From Cheilinus undulatus (taxonomy: Eukaryota; Chordata; Actinopteri; Labriformes; Labridae): 64,000 nucleotides of DNA. The position numbers were made by a program, and so were the translations under genes. The notes beneath the pieces are model-generated. The model was not told where the DNA came from and did not search any database. It saw only the letters and a list, made by a program, of their open reading frames with translations. Shown one piece after another: positions 46,901 through 58,509 of this stretch; positions within the stretch are counted from its first letter, which is position 1; the number at the start of each line of letters is the position of its first letter. The DNA lies in NCBI RefSeq assembly GCF_018320785.1, contig NC_054877.1, positions 32,882,151-32,946,150 of the forward strand, read 5' to 3'.

Positions 46901-49900
46901 TACTGCTGACAGCCTACAGTTCTCATACAAGCAAAACTAATATTGAGACCCAACTTACAACCATAATACTCAGAAATGATAGAGAAGTAAAACAAAAAAA
47001 AAAATTGGGTTAAAGGTATATCTATGGTGCCACATTCAAGGTGGAAAGCTAAAAAGCGGTGAAAGGGAACCTTACATTTCAATGTGTGTTGACTATACCA
47101 GGTGCAAACATTTAACATCACTACCTAGAGTGCATTGCAAAACAAAGGCAGTTTACATGTGAATCTGTTTCTTACATTTCCACAATGTTGAACTCTAGTG
47201 TTTCCTTGTACAACATACCGATGAGAATTAAGTTATTAGCCCCCCCCATGAAAATTAATTTTTATAAAGCCTTTCCCAAGTGCTGCTAAACATAGCAAGG
47301 ATTTTTTTCATACAAAACATCAAAGTTCTGTTTTAGATGCTTACATTATTTTACTTTGCACATGGAAACAAAATTATTTCACAAAAAACCTTTTTTGTTG
47401 AGCCATAGCAGAAACCACTGTTGTGCAAGGATTTGATTTACCGTTGTAATGCTCAAAGCTTGTAAAATCAAGTTAAAACTGAGGAATATCTACCATTTGC
47501 AAACAGTATAAAAACTTTAGTAAGGGTTAAGCTGTCACTGGATTAGCATCATGCCAAAAAAAAAATCAGTTACATTTGAGAAAAAGATTGCTGATGCTTA
47601 CAAATCAGTAGAAGGATATACAAAGTTATCACAAAGTTTCCAAGAGTCAAGAACTGGAGTGAGAAGTATTATCAAGAAAGTCAAGAGAGCCACACAGTCC
47701 AGAACAAGCCTGGGAGGAAGAGAAAGACTCCACAGATTCTGGAAAGAAAACTAGTGAGAGATGTGTCTAAAGACTCCTGAACAACTGTTAAGAAACTAGT
47801 GAATGACTTAGACAAGTCTGGAAGTGTAGTCTCAAAGAAGACGATCACCAGAGCCTTGCACAGGAATGGACTGAAAAGTATCAGATCAAGAAAAACTCCA
47901 CTTCTGCAGAAGAGACAAGGCAAAGCAAGGCAAGTTTAAAACCGGGGTTCCTCTCTGTTTTTGTTTTTAATATGTCAGAAACAACCTTGGTCCATAGACT
48001 GGTTTCTTTCCCAGAAAGTTGCACGTTTCTGGCCAATCCCTTTATATATATGCCAGAAACAACCTTGGTTGAAGACCGGATTCTGTCCCAGACAGTTTCT
48101 CGTTTCTGTCCGATCCCAGATGCCAGAAACAACCTTGGTCCGGAGACCGGATTCTGTCCCAGACAGTTTCTCGTTTCTGTCCGATCCCAGATGCCAGAAA
48201 CAACCTTGGTCCGGAGACCGGATTCTGTCCCAAACAGTTTCACGTTTCTGGCCAATACCAGATACTTATCTGAGCTCCAAGCTACAGCTACTGTAACTCC
48301 AAAGTTACGTTGCAGAGTTCGAGCGAAAATAGAAAATTTGAAAAGTGATAACGTTTTTTAGTCAAAGGCAGCAGACACCTTCAAATCAGACATAAGTATG
48401 CTAAGGACAACCCGGAGAGGGATTATGAATACTGGAAGGGTGTCCTTTGGTCAAATGAGACCAAACTAGAGCTCTTTGGCCATAGAGACATTGCTTATGT
48501 TTGAAAGGGAAAGGCAAATAACCCCCACAGTGAAACACGGCAGTGGGAGTATTATGCTGTGGGGATGCTTCTGTGATCTGGAACTGGGAATCTCACAGAG
48601 GTGGAAGGACTCATGCAGAAAGAAGGACCTGGAGATTTTCTAGGAAAACCTAAAACAGTCTGCAGAAAAACTGGGTCTGGGTTGTGACTTTGTCTTCCAA
48701 CACGACAACGACCAAAGACATCTGTCACTCCTGGTGAAGAACTACCTCCAGAGGAACAAAGTGAACGTTATTGACAGCCAGCTTAAAGCCCTGGCTAAAG
48801 GAGCTTGATAGTTTGGCCAAAGAAGAATGGGCTGGGATTCCTAGGAAGACACTGAGACTTGCTGAAAACCACAAGAAATGACTGCAGGCTGTTATCCAGC
48901 AAAAAGGAGACACAACTGACTAGTAGCATCAGGGGAGCTAATAATTTAGAGCCTGGTAGTTGTTGTGCAATAATTTTGTTTCTGTGTGCAAAGTAAAATC
49001 ATGTAAGTATCCATAATAAAACTAGGATGTTTGGAAAAGCTGTGTGAAAAAATCTAATAATAATAAAAAGGCTAATAATTTCATTCTTTTCTCTACAAAT
49101 AAAAGGCAATAATGTTAATCTACTAAGGTCAATTCAGTGTTGGATAACTGCATTTCAGGTGGTTAGTTACAGAAAAGAGAAATTGTCATGATTTTACAGC
49201 TTCTTGATTTATTTGCAACTAAAAAGACAAAAGAAGTCAGAAGAAGGATGTCAGTGGCAAAACAACTCCAGACATTCTTCCACATCCTGCTGCCTGAAAG
49301 CATTACGTACTACGCTAGGACAGCAGCACTGATTTATCAAATATGTTGTTTTAGCCTTTATAAATAACAATGTCCGACTACATGTCTAAATTTGCTAATC
49401 TGTCTAGTTTGACTTATAATGTGTAACAGCAGGAAAAAGAAAATTCACATAGATTTACAGTTCCCACAGTGAGGAAAAAGAAATGTAGACTAATTTACTC
49501 AAAAAGGATTTGAATGAGTTCTCAGCTATCAGTCTGAGCATCTAGCTCGTCATCTTTACCGGTTTCATTTCACTAAAATTATTTGAATCTCTTTCTTTGC
49601 TATATATTGTAGTTGATAATTAAATAAACTCAGGATTTTTATTTACAGATACCTAACTTTGGTTTGGCTTTGTGTGCACAAGCAGATATGTTAAAAGAGC
49701 ATAATTTCTTTAGATATTATACTAAACTATCAACAATATGACTTCATTATATAACATATATAAGTGTATAAAAAGCTTTAGTTCTTACTTGTCCATTAAA
49801 ACATTTTTGCTTCCAAGTCTTGTCACCTTGTTGGAGGGCGGGATTTGGTCCAGATCTGTTTAAAATACACAAACACAATATTCTTTACATCATCGGTTCC

Positions 49901-52900
49901 CAACCTGGGGTCTGGACAAAGGATGGGAACCACTGCTTTATATCAAGTTCACAGTTGTGTGGTGTCAAAATATATACTTTAATCGACCACATTTTAAAAC
50001 AATATAGGCTCTTATTTTGATGACTAATAGCATTTAAAGTACCCAAGATACTTTTTTCTATTTTGCACAAATATTTTTGCAATGTTTTGGGACATCTGTT
50101 AGTGAGAAAAGCAAGCAACTGTCCAATATTGGGATATTATGACTTGTTTTTGTCACATAATGGTGGACACATTAGCAATGTAGTTTAATTTGAACAAAAA
50201 TTGTATCAACCTTTACAATTCTGTTAGTCCAGTTAGATAGTAATCAAACCATACAATCTTATGCCATGATGTCTCTACTACTTCTTTTTAAGATGTTAAC
50301 TTACCTGTTTCAACAGGTGCCAACTGTTGGGGGTAGTCCCGCTTTAACCTGGGTGGTGATAATCTAACAGTGGTTATCTACAGAGAAGAGAATATTATCA
50401 ACTCTAAATAACAGTCATCAATGTACATACAAGCTCTAATGGCTGTTCAATAAGTATAAACATTACAACAAACAGAGGCTCTCTGCCTCTTCTCTTTTAC
50501 CTGTCTCACAGGTGATACATCTCTCCTGAACTCTTGGATTGGTATCCTCTCCTCCCCGTTGGTCCTCTGTGCTCCGTAAGCAGGGAAAACTTGGGTGGAG
50601 GAAGCAGGGATAAGCCTGTCAGGGCTGCAGGCTCGGTGGGCCAGAGGTCTGTTTCCAGGGTCATAACTCGGTGGGTCAAGGGATTCTGTGTCTGGACTAT
50701 AAGCCTGCTTTTCAGGAGGTCTGTGCACTGGACTGAGACTCTGGCTCTTGTTTGGTATTGTCACCGAGCCAAAGTCCAGCCTGCTGAGGGGTCGGCTTCC
50801 TGGCCTCAGTACAGATGAGTCCCAGCGGCTTTGACTGCTGCTACTTTGTGGGGACAGACTCTGACTTCCCTGTTGCTGAACTGGTTCATTGTCGGCGTTG
50901 TCTTGACTCTCCGGCATCTCATGCTCAGAGTCTGATGAACCAGGCTCGTAAGGATTGTAGAGCTCATCCCTGAGGGAGACAGAGGAGGCTTTTAGTGTGT
51001 CTGTGAAATGATTTTTACAGATCAGCTGTGAGCATGCATTTCAAATCAAGGTTATTATAGTTTTGAATAGTTTTTCACTTTCTGTGTTCGATTTCAGTTT
51101 AGTTTTTATTAGTTTTCACTGCTGGTTTTGTTAGTTTAGTTTAGATTTTGCAAAAATGCTTTGTTTTAGTTCAGTTTTTATTAGTTTTAGTATTAGTTTT
51201 AGTTTTTTACGGATAGACGCCAGGGCTGAGTGAGTGTCATACATTTTTAAAAACATATTAAAACAGGCTACTCTTCACTTATCATTTTATGTTCTAATTA
51301 TGTTTGAATACAACTCCAGATGTAAAACTACCACTATGTGTAGTCTTAACCAATCAGATTCAGTTTTTTTTGGTAAAGCTTAGTTTTTATTTAGTTTCAG
51401 ATAACTAAAATGATTTTTGAATTTTAGTTTTAGTTATTCAGTTAGTTTTAGTTAACTTTAACAACCTTGTTTCAAGCTTAATGTTCACATATTTCTGAAA
51501 TGTGCAAGTGAAGTTATTAGTCAGTACATCTCTGACTGGCACTAAGTCAATACATTTACATGGGGAGTAATGTTGAGCTACAGACTATTGCTTGATTTGG
51601 ATATAGAACCTGAATACTCCCCAGCATGCATGCACAACAGGAGAAACAATTTATTGACAGGAGCATGTCGGACTTTGCTATGGCAGGTGGCAGTATGGCC
51701 CCTTTCAGCTAGTTACTTTGGACCTACTTCAGGTTGATCTTGTCAACAAGTTAGCAAGAAGCTAACCAGCTGTATTTCAAATGACAAAAACATGGACAAA
51801 CCTAACAGCATAGCATAGCATTGTTTGGTTGGGCTGATCTTAACTAGTAGAGCACCACATCCAAACTAACTGAAAATTTTAAAAAGATTCGACGTTTTCA
51901 CTTGATTTAACCAGTCAATGAAATGCATAACCAAGTGTTTTTCAGGGTGCCATGTCTTGATTCTTATTGTCTCTAAACAGACTAACGGCTGAAAAAAGCT
52001 CCTGCAAACTGCCATTAATCATCCAACAGCGTTGAAATTGTATGAAAAATATGATAACGCATTTTGCATGGGTGATTACCAAAGCCTAGAGCAAGTAAAA
52101 AATAACAATCTTAACACTGATAATCAGTAACGAGATAATTCAACTGTGGATGGTGGAAATCAACTTTTAGATGGAAAACAAACGGTGTTACTGCTCAGGG
52201 GAATGCATGCACTACTGTCACCAAATAGCCGGTAAAATCCACTGAGTTATCCCAAAACTATCACCACAACAGCAGTATTTCACACAGAACTTTACGCCTG
52301 TAGGAAGTAGGTGGAATATTCAAATTACAACTTAAATACAGCTGGTAAAACCCATAATTCGGGGTCATCAACTGCAATTGCACAAGGGCCAGATTTAGTC
52401 TTGGCAGAGTCTTTGGGGGCCGGACTTCCAAATAAAGAAAAATACGATCAATATTTTTTTCTGATTAACACATTATTTTATTAGTATTTGTATTTTCCTT
52501 TAAAATGCAGGGCATTTTTAGGCATTACCTGTGAGATCTATCCCAATCTACAATGCCATAGACCACAAGGAGACAGGCAGGAGCCCAGCCAATTTTGTGG
52601 GCCTTTTCACTACTTTGCTATTGGCTATTTTTGCAATATTTTGCCACTTTTAACCCATTTTTGATACTTTTTGCCCTTTTTTGTCTTTTTAACCCATTGT
52701 TTGCCTTTCTTTAACTCCTTTAAACCACTTTTCTTGCTTTTCTTACCATTTGTGTCATGCAATTATCCATTGTTGCCACTTTTTGTCTATTTTTGCCAAT
52801 TTTCATCACTTTTTTCACCATTTTTGCTACTTTCACCCCATTTTTGATATACTTTTTGACACTGTTTTCCTATTAATCTGATGGTTTGCCACATTTTAAC

Positions 52901-55900
52901 CTCCTTTCACCACTTTTCCTGAGTTTTTGTCCCTTTGTGCCACTCCACAACCCATTTGGCCACTTATCAGCCATTTTTGCCACTCTTCCTTTTCACCACT
53001 TTATCTGCCCATTTTTGCCAGTTTTAACACATTTTTTAAATATTTACAAGTGAATTTCTGTAAAAATAGATCAAATGTTAAGCCATTCTAAAACTATTTG
53101 ACTACCAAATGCTTTTGGGGTGGATTTAACAGCTGCCGACATTTAAAGCCAAAAGATACTCTTAAAACCCTAACATTTTCTTTTCCTGTTCATGAATTTA
53201 ATGATCTTCTGTGAGGCAGACAGGAAGCTTTGGGGGGCCTGATTTGGCCCCCGGGGCGCCAGTTGATGATCAGTGCCATAGCTGGTCCAGACTGGATTGG
53301 CATGAACTGCATAGTCTAGTCGTACAATTTTGGTCAGATTGACATGTTTACATGGATTTTAAAAGTCCAGCCGGATCAAAACAAATCCAACTTTTTCTAA
53401 AAGTATGTAACTGGCTGAGAGACTCAGTACTTTTGTCTTCAATCCTGCACTTAGACCACAGAACATCTAGATAGAACAATATGAAAGGACTTTATCTTCA
53501 TAGTATTTAAACAATTTAAGTCACCAAAAGACAAAGTTAAAAGTTCTGATGTGGGATGTAAAATCCCTTAGTTGTTTACTTCTTCGGAGTGCTTATTTTC
53601 TTTTCCTCAGAGGGGCTTTCTTCTGCTTCATCTAACGGTTTAAATGAAGACTTCCATTTTAACTCAGTGGGTCCTGTATAAAACAAAAGGTAAATAACAT
53701 TAATAAACATTAGTTTTGAGAGAGTTAATGCACAAATATAGTTGTAAATATAACCCTGCGCAACAACTGTAACAAAACTGTAGCAAGTTGTGTTCGGTCA
53801 GTGTCTGTTTGTTTTTCATTTTGTTAGGGGATCAAGAAATCAATTCAACACAAACAGTTGTGATTTGGTACAGGAACATGATTTCAACAGCAGGCTGCAC
53901 AATGTCGACATGTGTTTTTCCCTAAACATTTCACATAGATAATCTTGTGGTCAATTGATAAATTGACACTACCGCATTGTGTTTTGTGCTTCAAAAAATA
54001 CAAAAGCCACAATTTCCATCATGTTTTTTTAATCCTAAAAGGTGTAAAAGTGTGGAAGAAGAGCTTCCGGGCTTTGGGCTGAAACTAGTGAGGAGTAAAG
54101 CAGCCAAGTGTGGGCCAGTTCTGTGTTCCTACAAAGGCTGGGCAATTAACTGAAATTAAGAAATATGTCCTATTGCAATTTTCAGATTGCAGCAGGTGAA
54201 ACATACGAACTAGAGCCCAACCGATACTGATATTGGGGCTAAAAAAAAAGCCGATATCCAAATATCAGCCAATATCCAATATATTGGCCGATAACAGATA
54301 TATCGGCTGATATATGAGATAAGAACTTAGACAACGTTAAAATGCTGTAAAATAGTCTTATATTAGATAATGGTGGACATGGGAATTAACAGTTGCATTT
54401 ATCATTGTTTATTTTACAATAATGCAACTTGGACGATGTTAAAACGTCGTACTACGCTCTCTAAAATTGAAGTGAAAAAGCTAGCATGCTCTCCTTGATG
54501 TGCCCTAACAGCATGTTTTCGTGAGGACATTATTGTCATGGGTCACTAAAGTGTAGTGTTATATTTTTTTTATAAAGTCAGAGCTTACCATGAAGTAAAA
54601 ACAATGCAGTTTCTCTCGCCGTTTCTCTGGTCTTAGTCCTCTTCTCTGCTGCAGCTGAGTGAGTGAGTGGGGGAGAGCTGCTGCTGCTGCTGCTGTGCTC
54701 GCTTGTGTGTGAGGTGGAGCGGCCAGGCACTCGGGCTGAGTTCAGCAGGGACACACAGGAGCAGAGTGACAGGAGCAGAGTGACAGAATCCCCACGCAGC
54801 AAAAAAGTTAATATATTGGCTACATATTGGCCGATGTTGATTAATCTGTGATACACTATAGCCTGACCGATTGATCGGTGGGCCGATCAATCGGTCAGGC
54901 TATGAAATAATAAATAAAATAAATGAGGTGCAACATAAATAATACATGGCATGCCTTTATGTGTAGAGTATGTTATGGTGTTAGATGTGGTTAGAAGTCC
55001 ATAAAACTTACCTTCAGTTTTCTGGGACCGAGGAACGTAACCAGCTGAGCCCTTTGTGTAACCTTCTAGCTTTCTTGGGATGAAATTCATTGCTTCTTTA
55101 TAGCCAAATGGTACCCTTTAAGACAAATAAAATAAATAAATAAAAAACTTTATCGCAATGGAAGTGAACAGCTGTTTGACATGAAAGTGAGCATAATGGT
55201 GTTTACTGACTGTTAACACCCACAGATATATGATTGCCAATAAATACATGTGTAACATCTGTATTGTGCTTTTTTTAATGTGCTCTCTGTCATCTTCAGG
55301 TGTGGTCATCCATTGTTGTATCCATACTCATGTATTGTTTGACTTTGTTGTTGTATTGTTCTGATGTCTTTAATTCAATTCAAACTTTGCCACGGACTTG
55401 AGGTGCAGACAAAAGACAATACAACATAAAGGACAGCACAATACATACATGTTTTTATGAAGAAACAATAGAAGTTCATAATTCAAATTATGTAAATGTC
55501 CAAAAACCTATAAAAGTGTTTAGTTAAAGACCCTGTAAAGTGAAATCCAACGTTTTTGTCTTAACACCCTAGATATGATGGAATATGGTTGCTGTAAACA
55601 TGTGAAAACACTGAGATCTACATATGACTGAATTCTGGATTTAGGCCATTTCACCTCTTTCCTGGCTTGGTTTCATGTGGGCAGGGCCAATATGTGGGCT
55701 CACGATGTCATGAGCTCACAGTTGGGAATGACCCCGCCCCTCTAACACTACAATATTGTGGAAGGAAGCAGTCACCTGGAGCAGGGACTTCTGGGTTCAT
55801 TTTGTGCAAAGGAATTCACTCTTGTACCGTTCTAATGTAATGTTATGTTCATGTTTCATTGGAAAGTTACAGTTATGCATTTTTTGTTTATTGGTTCATG

Positions 55901-56964
55901 TTTTCAGGGGAAAGTATTTTTCCAAGTATGACACCATGAGTGAGGGGGTTAATGCTGCAGACTACGCTGCCTGTATGTGTCTTTATTTACAGCTCTAATT
56001 ACAAGATAGCTGCTCATGCTTACTGTGTGAGGGCTTGTTTAACTCATCCAACTTAACTATGAGCCACTCTTCATCACAGTTTGTCACAATCTAAAATCAC
56101 AGAGCAGTCCATCTCAGTACTGTCTGTTGTCACAGTGCTCTATGGATCATTCAAAGCATCATAGCAGAGATTTGAACAGACTTTGTCTTTTCTTCTAAGG
56201 TCGACAAAAGGTCAAGAGACAGGCTAATGGCGTGAGTGCTTTCCTCCATTCACATTGTACCATTCTTAAAACCTGAGAGGATCGTGTTCTTCCTGAGTGG
56301 GCGTGGCTTCAGCTCATTCAACAGACACGCCCACACCATCCTGGAGCAGATTTTACTGCCTCATTTTTCATGATTTGAAGCTTAATTTTATAAACTTGAA
56401 GATGCTTTATTTGACTGAAATTTGACCTGGGGGTTCATAACACAGTGATTTATCATATGTCAAACGTAAATACAGATTTATTTTTACTTTACAGGCTCTT
56501 TAACATTTAAAAGAGGCATCTGTTCAAATGTTTTCCTTAAAGGTAACCTGTATCTAACAGTATCGTATCTGATATCTGATGTCTGATGTGTTATTTGTTT
56601 ACTGTATTGTCGTTGTACGGAGAAGTTTCTTTTGACAAGTTATGAACCCCGTAAACATGAATGCTACTGCTATCTGCTCTGCTTGTGCTAACCCAATAGC
56701 TGTTCATTGTTGACATTATTTGAGCTAGCAGTTAGTGTAATCACACCCATCCTCCAAATACAACTCATTTAAAATCGGTGTCAAGAATTAACACTACAAC
56801 CAAGTTGAAAAACGTTTTATATAATGCAAGTTGACATCACACAGATCGTTAAGACTGGGAGATTTAAGTTACCTTTTCATCTGCAGCGGTTTCTCGCTGT
56901 TTTTCGACGAATCCTTAAGTGTTTCATGACGTTTGAAAGGGGGATTATGGTCCCGCGGGTTCAT
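43989..56964 (-). CDS. znf326-like, AKAP95-type zinc-finger protein (9 coding exons, 489 aa)
   Basis: Coding exons 5' to 3': 56873-56964, 55012-55115, 53580-53673, 50501-50969, 50305-50377, 49789-49855, 46708-46855, 44481-44541, 43989-44350. Phases join to 490 codons including the stop. Two AKAP95-type fingers: CDLCDVELGNG...H.....H (exon 7), followed by LEYIQQH like human ZNF326 LDHIQKQ, and MTKMEVFHCAACKVF...H (exon 9) like ZNF326 MMKVETVHCSAC. ZNF326 is a subunit of the DBIRD complex linking Pol II elongation with splicing (family knowledge). Unlike human ZNF326, the N-terminal half is Ser/Pro-rich, not Gly/Tyr-rich, and the acidic tail is missing. Position next to lrrc8d supports ZNF326 orthology, but a divergent relative is possible. 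Exon 3 has a weak donor (AA|GTAAAC). Confidence 0.65.
44619..45308. mobile_element. hAT-type MITE with perfect 8-bp target duplication
   Basis: Ends TAGTGTTGTAGTACTTAAGA (left) and TCTTGAGTACAACACTA (right) are inverted repeats. CTGATCTC occurs immediately on both sides (44611-44618 and 45309-45316), an exact 8-bp duplication as expected for hAT transposition. The 690-bp interior is rich in TCTTGGTCTTG words and has no transposase. Confidence 0.85.
45515..45690. mobile_element. Short hAT-type MITE (CAGTGGTTCTCAA ends)
   Basis: Starts CAGTGGTTCTCAA and ends TTGAAAACCACTG. The interior repeats GGTGTGCC(T/G)T. The flanking octamers ttctaaat and ttacagat match at 5 of 8 positions. Confidence 0.65.
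45913..46414. mobile_element. hAT-like MITE, second copy of the 16317-16634 family
   Basis: Begins AGGGGTGCATATTGG and ends ACCAATAATATTGTGCATCCCT. Internal CCAATACCAATATCAATACCG words match the family. Confidence 0.5.
47220..49100 (+). mobile_element. Tc1/mariner element, fourth family, interrupted by a minisatellite
   Basis: Inverted ends AAGTTATTAGCC (about 47231) and GGCTAATAATTTCA (about 49071). The plus-strand transposase begins at 47551 (MPKKKSVTFEKKIADAYKS) and continues with recognisable blocks after 48360 (TGGTCAAATGAGACC; CACGACAACGACC). Between 47935 and 48360 an unrelated segment with a 71-bp tandem array interrupts it. Several frameshifts and stops; inactive. Confidence 0.75.
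47974..48263. repeat. Minisatellite, about 4 copies of a 70-78-bp unit
   Basis: Units start at 47974, 48052, 48122 and 48193. Each begins G(C/T)CAGAAACAACCTTGG and contains GTCCCAGACAGTTTCTCG or a variant. Units 2 to 4 are nearly identical; unit 1 has diverged. The array has no stop codons in several frames on both strands, which creates spurious ORFs. Confidence 0.85.
49891..49935. repeat. Minimal hAT end pair
   Basis: GGTTCCCAACCTGGGG faces GGATGGGAACCACTG with only a few bases between. These are the two ends of the family at 57697-58495 with almost no interior left. Confidence 0.5.
51047..51469. mobile_element. hAT-like MITE in znf326-like intron
   Basis: Ends CAAGGTTATTATAG and TTTAACAACCTTG are inverted repeats. 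Flanking octamers tttcaaat and tttcaagc match at 6 of 8 positions. The interior is rich in TTTTAGTTTTTATTAG words. Confidence 0.65.
52363..53271. mobile_element. Inverted-repeat element with degenerate TTTTTGCCACTTTT array
   Basis: Ends GGTCATCAACTG (left) and CAGTTGATGATC (right) are inverted repeats, followed by GGGCC-rich sub-ends. The interior 52590-53040 is a degenerate tandem array of TTTTTGCCACTTTTAACCCA-like units. No coding capacity. Confidence 0.6.
54212..54903. mobile_element. Non-autonomous element with CCGATAT-rich ends
   Basis: Starts TAGAGCCCAACCGATACTG and contains repeated CCGATA/ATCGGC words. Its right end is a perfect hairpin (54858-54903) whose stem carries the similar TATAGCCTGACCGAT end. 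No transposase. Confidence 0.55.
54858..54903. repeat. Perfect 21-bp inverted repeat with 4-base loop
   Basis: Stem ATAGCCTGACCGATTGATCG(G), loop TGGG, and the exact reverse complement. It sits at the right end of the element at 54212-54903 and looks like that end duplicated head to head. Confidence 0.85.
55524..56503. mobile_element. TTAA-flanked element, about 1 kb
   Basis: TTAA-AGACCCTGTAAAG on the left and CTTTACAGGCTCT-TTAA on the right are inverted ends with TTAA on both sides. The interior is shared with the degraded copy at 39660-40600. No transposase. Sits in the first intron of the znf326-like gene. Confidence 0.7.
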
Positions 56965-57062
56965 TATGAGGTTGTTTCATCGATACAGACAGGTTAGCCC
57001 GTGCAAGAGCTCCGATAAATGAAGCTAGTCCACCAACATACAGTACAGCATGCTAATACATG

Positions 57063-57430
57063 CAAACAACTTCTTCTTCTTTTGTTTTTTGGCGGGTGCT
57101 AACTAGCGTAAAGGTGCGTTATCGCCACCTACTGTGTTGGAGTGTGGACCAGAGTAATTACCCGTCTTCAAATAATGATAAATACATTTAAAAATAACAA
57201 TAAAAATACATAAATAAATAGAACAAAACAACCCTAAATTCTACGCATTAAACCTGTCTCAATAAGGTAGTAGAACGGCCATCAACCGTACTTCAACCGA
57301 CAGGTGGCAGTATGTGACAAGATAAGATTTTCTTCTTCTTTGCATTTTACATTGGTTCGCATTCAATATTACCACCATCTACTACGTTGGGGTGTCGACA
57401 AGAGTTGTGTTTTTCCTTTGGTAGGACGGT
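57063..57430. repeat. Pair of related short repeats upstream of the znf326-like gene
   Basis: Segments starting TTCTTCTTCTTTTG (about 57069) and TTCTTCTTCTTTGC (about 57331) both continue to CCACC(T/A)(A/T)CTAC-like and GTTGGRGTGT blocks. Likely two copies of one dispersed repeat near the promoter. Confidence 0.4.
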
Positions 57431-57696
57431 AGGTTGATAGACGGATAAAAATATTTGTCCACATCTGATAATTATTAAATTCCAGTGTTTCAATCTGCCT
57501 CTTGCCACAGGTGAATAAAATGAATGAATGAATAAAAGCAAGCACCTACACCTGGCCATACAGTCTCCATTTGGAAACATTTCTGATACAAAATCTTAGA
57601 CATGCATGCTCATTTGCAATGTTAAAACGTTATATCCTCTGTCAAATATTGTAGTTATACCAGATGAACAAACATAGTATCATACATCGTAAAGTA

Positions 57697-58495
57697 CAGT
57701 GGTTCCCAACCTGGGTTCCAGAGACCCCTGAGTGGGGCGCCAAACAGCTGGGGGGGGGGGGTGCTCTGACATAGTCAACAGTTGATGTTATTATTTATTT
57801 TATTTTTTTAGAAATCATGATTTGAAACATAATGTACCATGGTGTAAAACCAAACTAAAAGATTAAAATATGAGGAAAATCTGTTGATCTCTGATCAAAA
57901 AGGTCAAAATTTGGGTGGGAAAAAATCCAAATATTTGAGATTATAATGTCTTATATTTAAAAGATTACAGGATTTCAAAAGTCAGTAATTAACAAGGGGG
58001 AAAAATGTCTCCTGAGTTTATTAAATCTTTAATTTTGGCATAGGAACTTCAAAATTTCAAGTTTTTTAAACCATAATTTTACAGTGTAAAGTTAAAAATC
58101 AAATCAAGAAACCAAACTGAAAAACCATAGTAAGATTTTGACTTTTGCGCTTTATAAACTCAAAAATTCAAATCCAGGGTTCAGGTACATTTGTGCTTAT
58201 AAAGTCATTAAAATGTTTTTTTTTCCTCTTAAATTAACTTTTAAAACTTGAAAATTTCAAGTTTTTTTTTTCAAGAAATTAGCATTTCTTTTTTCCTAGA
58301 GAGGTCCTAATAAACAGTCGTAATGTAGCTTAGATTAGATATAGATCTTTAGTCTATATAGGCCTGTTATGTTGGGATTTTGTCAATGAAAACAGTTACA
58401 AATGATGTGTACTTTTTCTGAGTGGGTCAAAGGGGGCATAGCTTTCTTAGATGCAAGTAGGGAGGGGCCTAAGAAAAAAAGGTTGGGAACCACTG
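57697..58495. mobile_element. hAT-type MITE (CAGTGGTTCCCAACC ends)
   Basis: Ends CAGTGGTTCCCAACCTGGG and AAGGTTGGGAACCACTG are inverted repeats. Flanking octamers gtaaagta (57689-57696) and gtatagta (58496-58503) match at 7 of 8 positions. No transposase in the 799 bp. Confidence 0.8.
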
Positions 58496-58509
58496 GTATA
58501 GTACAATTC

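Noticed and set aside
47974-48263. CRISPR-like repeat array
   Set aside because: The units are directly adjacent with no unique spacers, and the genome is eukaryotic.
47961-48361. Overlapping long ORFs on both strands (over 100 codons)
   Set aside because: They are a by-product of the 71-bp minisatellite, whose unit lacks stops in several frames. No protein family resemblance.
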